64,000 nt of DNA, taken from contig NZ_CALXRM010000008.1 of the NCBI RefSeq assembly GCF_944390845.1, positions 1 through 64,000 on the forward strand. Direction: 5' to 3'. Of this stretch, positions 63,562 through 64,000 are shown in pieces. The notes under the pieces are model-generated. The model saw only the letters and a program-made list of their open reading frames with translations, made no database searches and was not told the origin of the DNA. The stretch's first letter is position 1; every line of letters starts with the position of its first letter. This DNA is from an uncultured Brachyspira sp. Its GTDB lineage: Bacteria; Spirochaetota; Brachyspiria; Brachyspirales; Brachyspiraceae. Made by a program: the position numbers and the translations under genes.

Positions 63562-64000
63562 ATGGAATTGAGATTAAATAATAATTTTAATGTTTTAAAT
63601 GATTACTTTGTGAGATATCTTTTCTCTGATAAAGGCAGTGAGGCAATATTATTAGATTTTATTAATTCAATAATGCTTGATTCTGGTATGAAGACTTTTA
63701 GATCTGTAGAAATATTAACTCCTTTCAATTATAAAGAAAACTATGAGGATAAAGAAACTATTGCAGATGTAAAATGCATTACACAAAACGGAACAGTTGT
63801 TATTATAGAAATACAATTACAAGGTAATTCAAGATTTCCAGAAAGAATATTATATTATTGGGCTTCTAATTATAGTAAACTTTTGAAACAAGGTGAAAAA
63901 TATGATGCTCTAACTCCAGTAATTAGTATAAATTTACTTAACTTTAATTTAGATGATAATGATTCTATACATTCTTGTTATATGATTTATGACACCAATA
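63562..64000 (+). CDS. Rpn/PD-(D/E)XK nuclease-family protein, partial (runs off the window)
   Basis: The first 146 residues of a longer protein are present. MELRLNNNFNVLNDYFVRYLF starts the family pattern, ADVKC near residue 69 and VVIIEIQLQ near 80 form the D...ExQ core, and PERILYYWASNYSKLLKQGEKYDALTPVISI follows, as in Rpn recombination-promoting nuclease/putative transposase proteins (PF12784-type). The C terminus lies outside the window, so integrity cannot be judged. Many such genes exist in Brachyspira genomes, often in several copies. Confidence 0.85.
   Translation, partial: MELRLNNNFNVLNDYFVRYLFSDKGSEAILLDFINSIMLDSGMKTFRSVEILTPFNYKENYEDKETIADVKCITQNGTVVIIEIQLQGNSRFPERILYYWASNYSKLLKQGEKYDALTPVISINLLNFNLDDNDSIHSCYMIYDTN

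Noticed and set aside
1-64000. tRNA, rRNA or tmRNA genes
   Set aside because: Looked for CCA-ended cloverleaf stems and conserved rRNA blocks in all spacers; none found by eye. The GC-richer intergenic islands are the repeat family.

Overview
The window is a very AT-rich bacterial chromosome segment. Gene content and style point to an anaerobic spirochaete, most likely Brachyspira: an FlhG/MinD-like ATPase beside TPR proteins, a large TPR-like protein resembling the N-terminal extension of spirochaetal GreA, Kdo transferase WaaA (an outer membrane), many PTS genes, GH57, DUF4132, and AT-only spacers. No rRNA or tRNA gene was recognised and no complete transposon or CRISPR array is present; one edge gene belongs to the Rpn/PD-(D/E)XK transposase-like family. 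The assignment rests on protein resemblance judged by eye.

Layout. 1-9.2 kb (+): TPR protein, HEAT-like small protein with a MinD/FlhG-like ATPase, cytidylate-kinase-like protein, PHP hydrolase, a broken hutI, and two TPR-type proteins. 9.2-12.8 kb (-): an ECF vitamin-type transporter (S component, TudS-like desulfidase, two ATPases, EcfT). 13-17.3 kb (+): PLP aminotransferase, ftsY, aroA. 17.3-23.4 kb (-): NitT/TauA-type binding lipoprotein, DUF4132 protein plus DPM-like glycosyltransferase, rlmN, FmdB-type zinc ribbon. 23.5-29 kb (+): PTS EIIC, TIM-barrel protein, ROK regulator, sorbitol-type dehydrogenase. 29-31.7 kb (-): nadK-recN. 31.7-35.5 kb (+): plsC, Rrf2 regulator, small membrane protein, methyltransferase, waaA. 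36.4-37.8 kb (-): folC. 38.5-46.8 kb: a beta-glycoside PTS locus (EIIB, MupG-like, EIIC, GH1, GH4, EIIA) divergent from a PRD regulator plus an HPr-like gene. 47-64 kb: PflX-like radical SAM protein, lipoprotein, dgt, frameshifted glmS, GH57, BioD-like, pgi, dcd, cupin, mutS, membrane protein, and a partial Rpn-type nuclease at the edge.

The most striking feature is a family of about 0.3-0.4 kb intergenic repeats (seven loci, nine or more copies or fragments). Their ends form imperfect terminal inverted repeats. Each of the 19 ends visible reads outward as a sigma70-like promoter with a spacer of exactly 17 bp between a TTGACA-like box and TATATA (TATGTA at one end). Where copies abut they share one TATATA, producing a symmetric two-way promoter. 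No transposase lies inside, so they look like non-autonomous MITE-like elements that carry portable outward promoters.

Two genes, hutI and glmS, each lose frame at a six-A run where seven would restore the reading frame; hutI also has an in-frame TGA. Several genes (plsC, a small membrane protein, the PRD regulator, the Rpn-type nuclease) have a promoter whose predicted start coincides with the ATG and no Shine-Dalgarno sequence, suggesting leaderless mRNAs.
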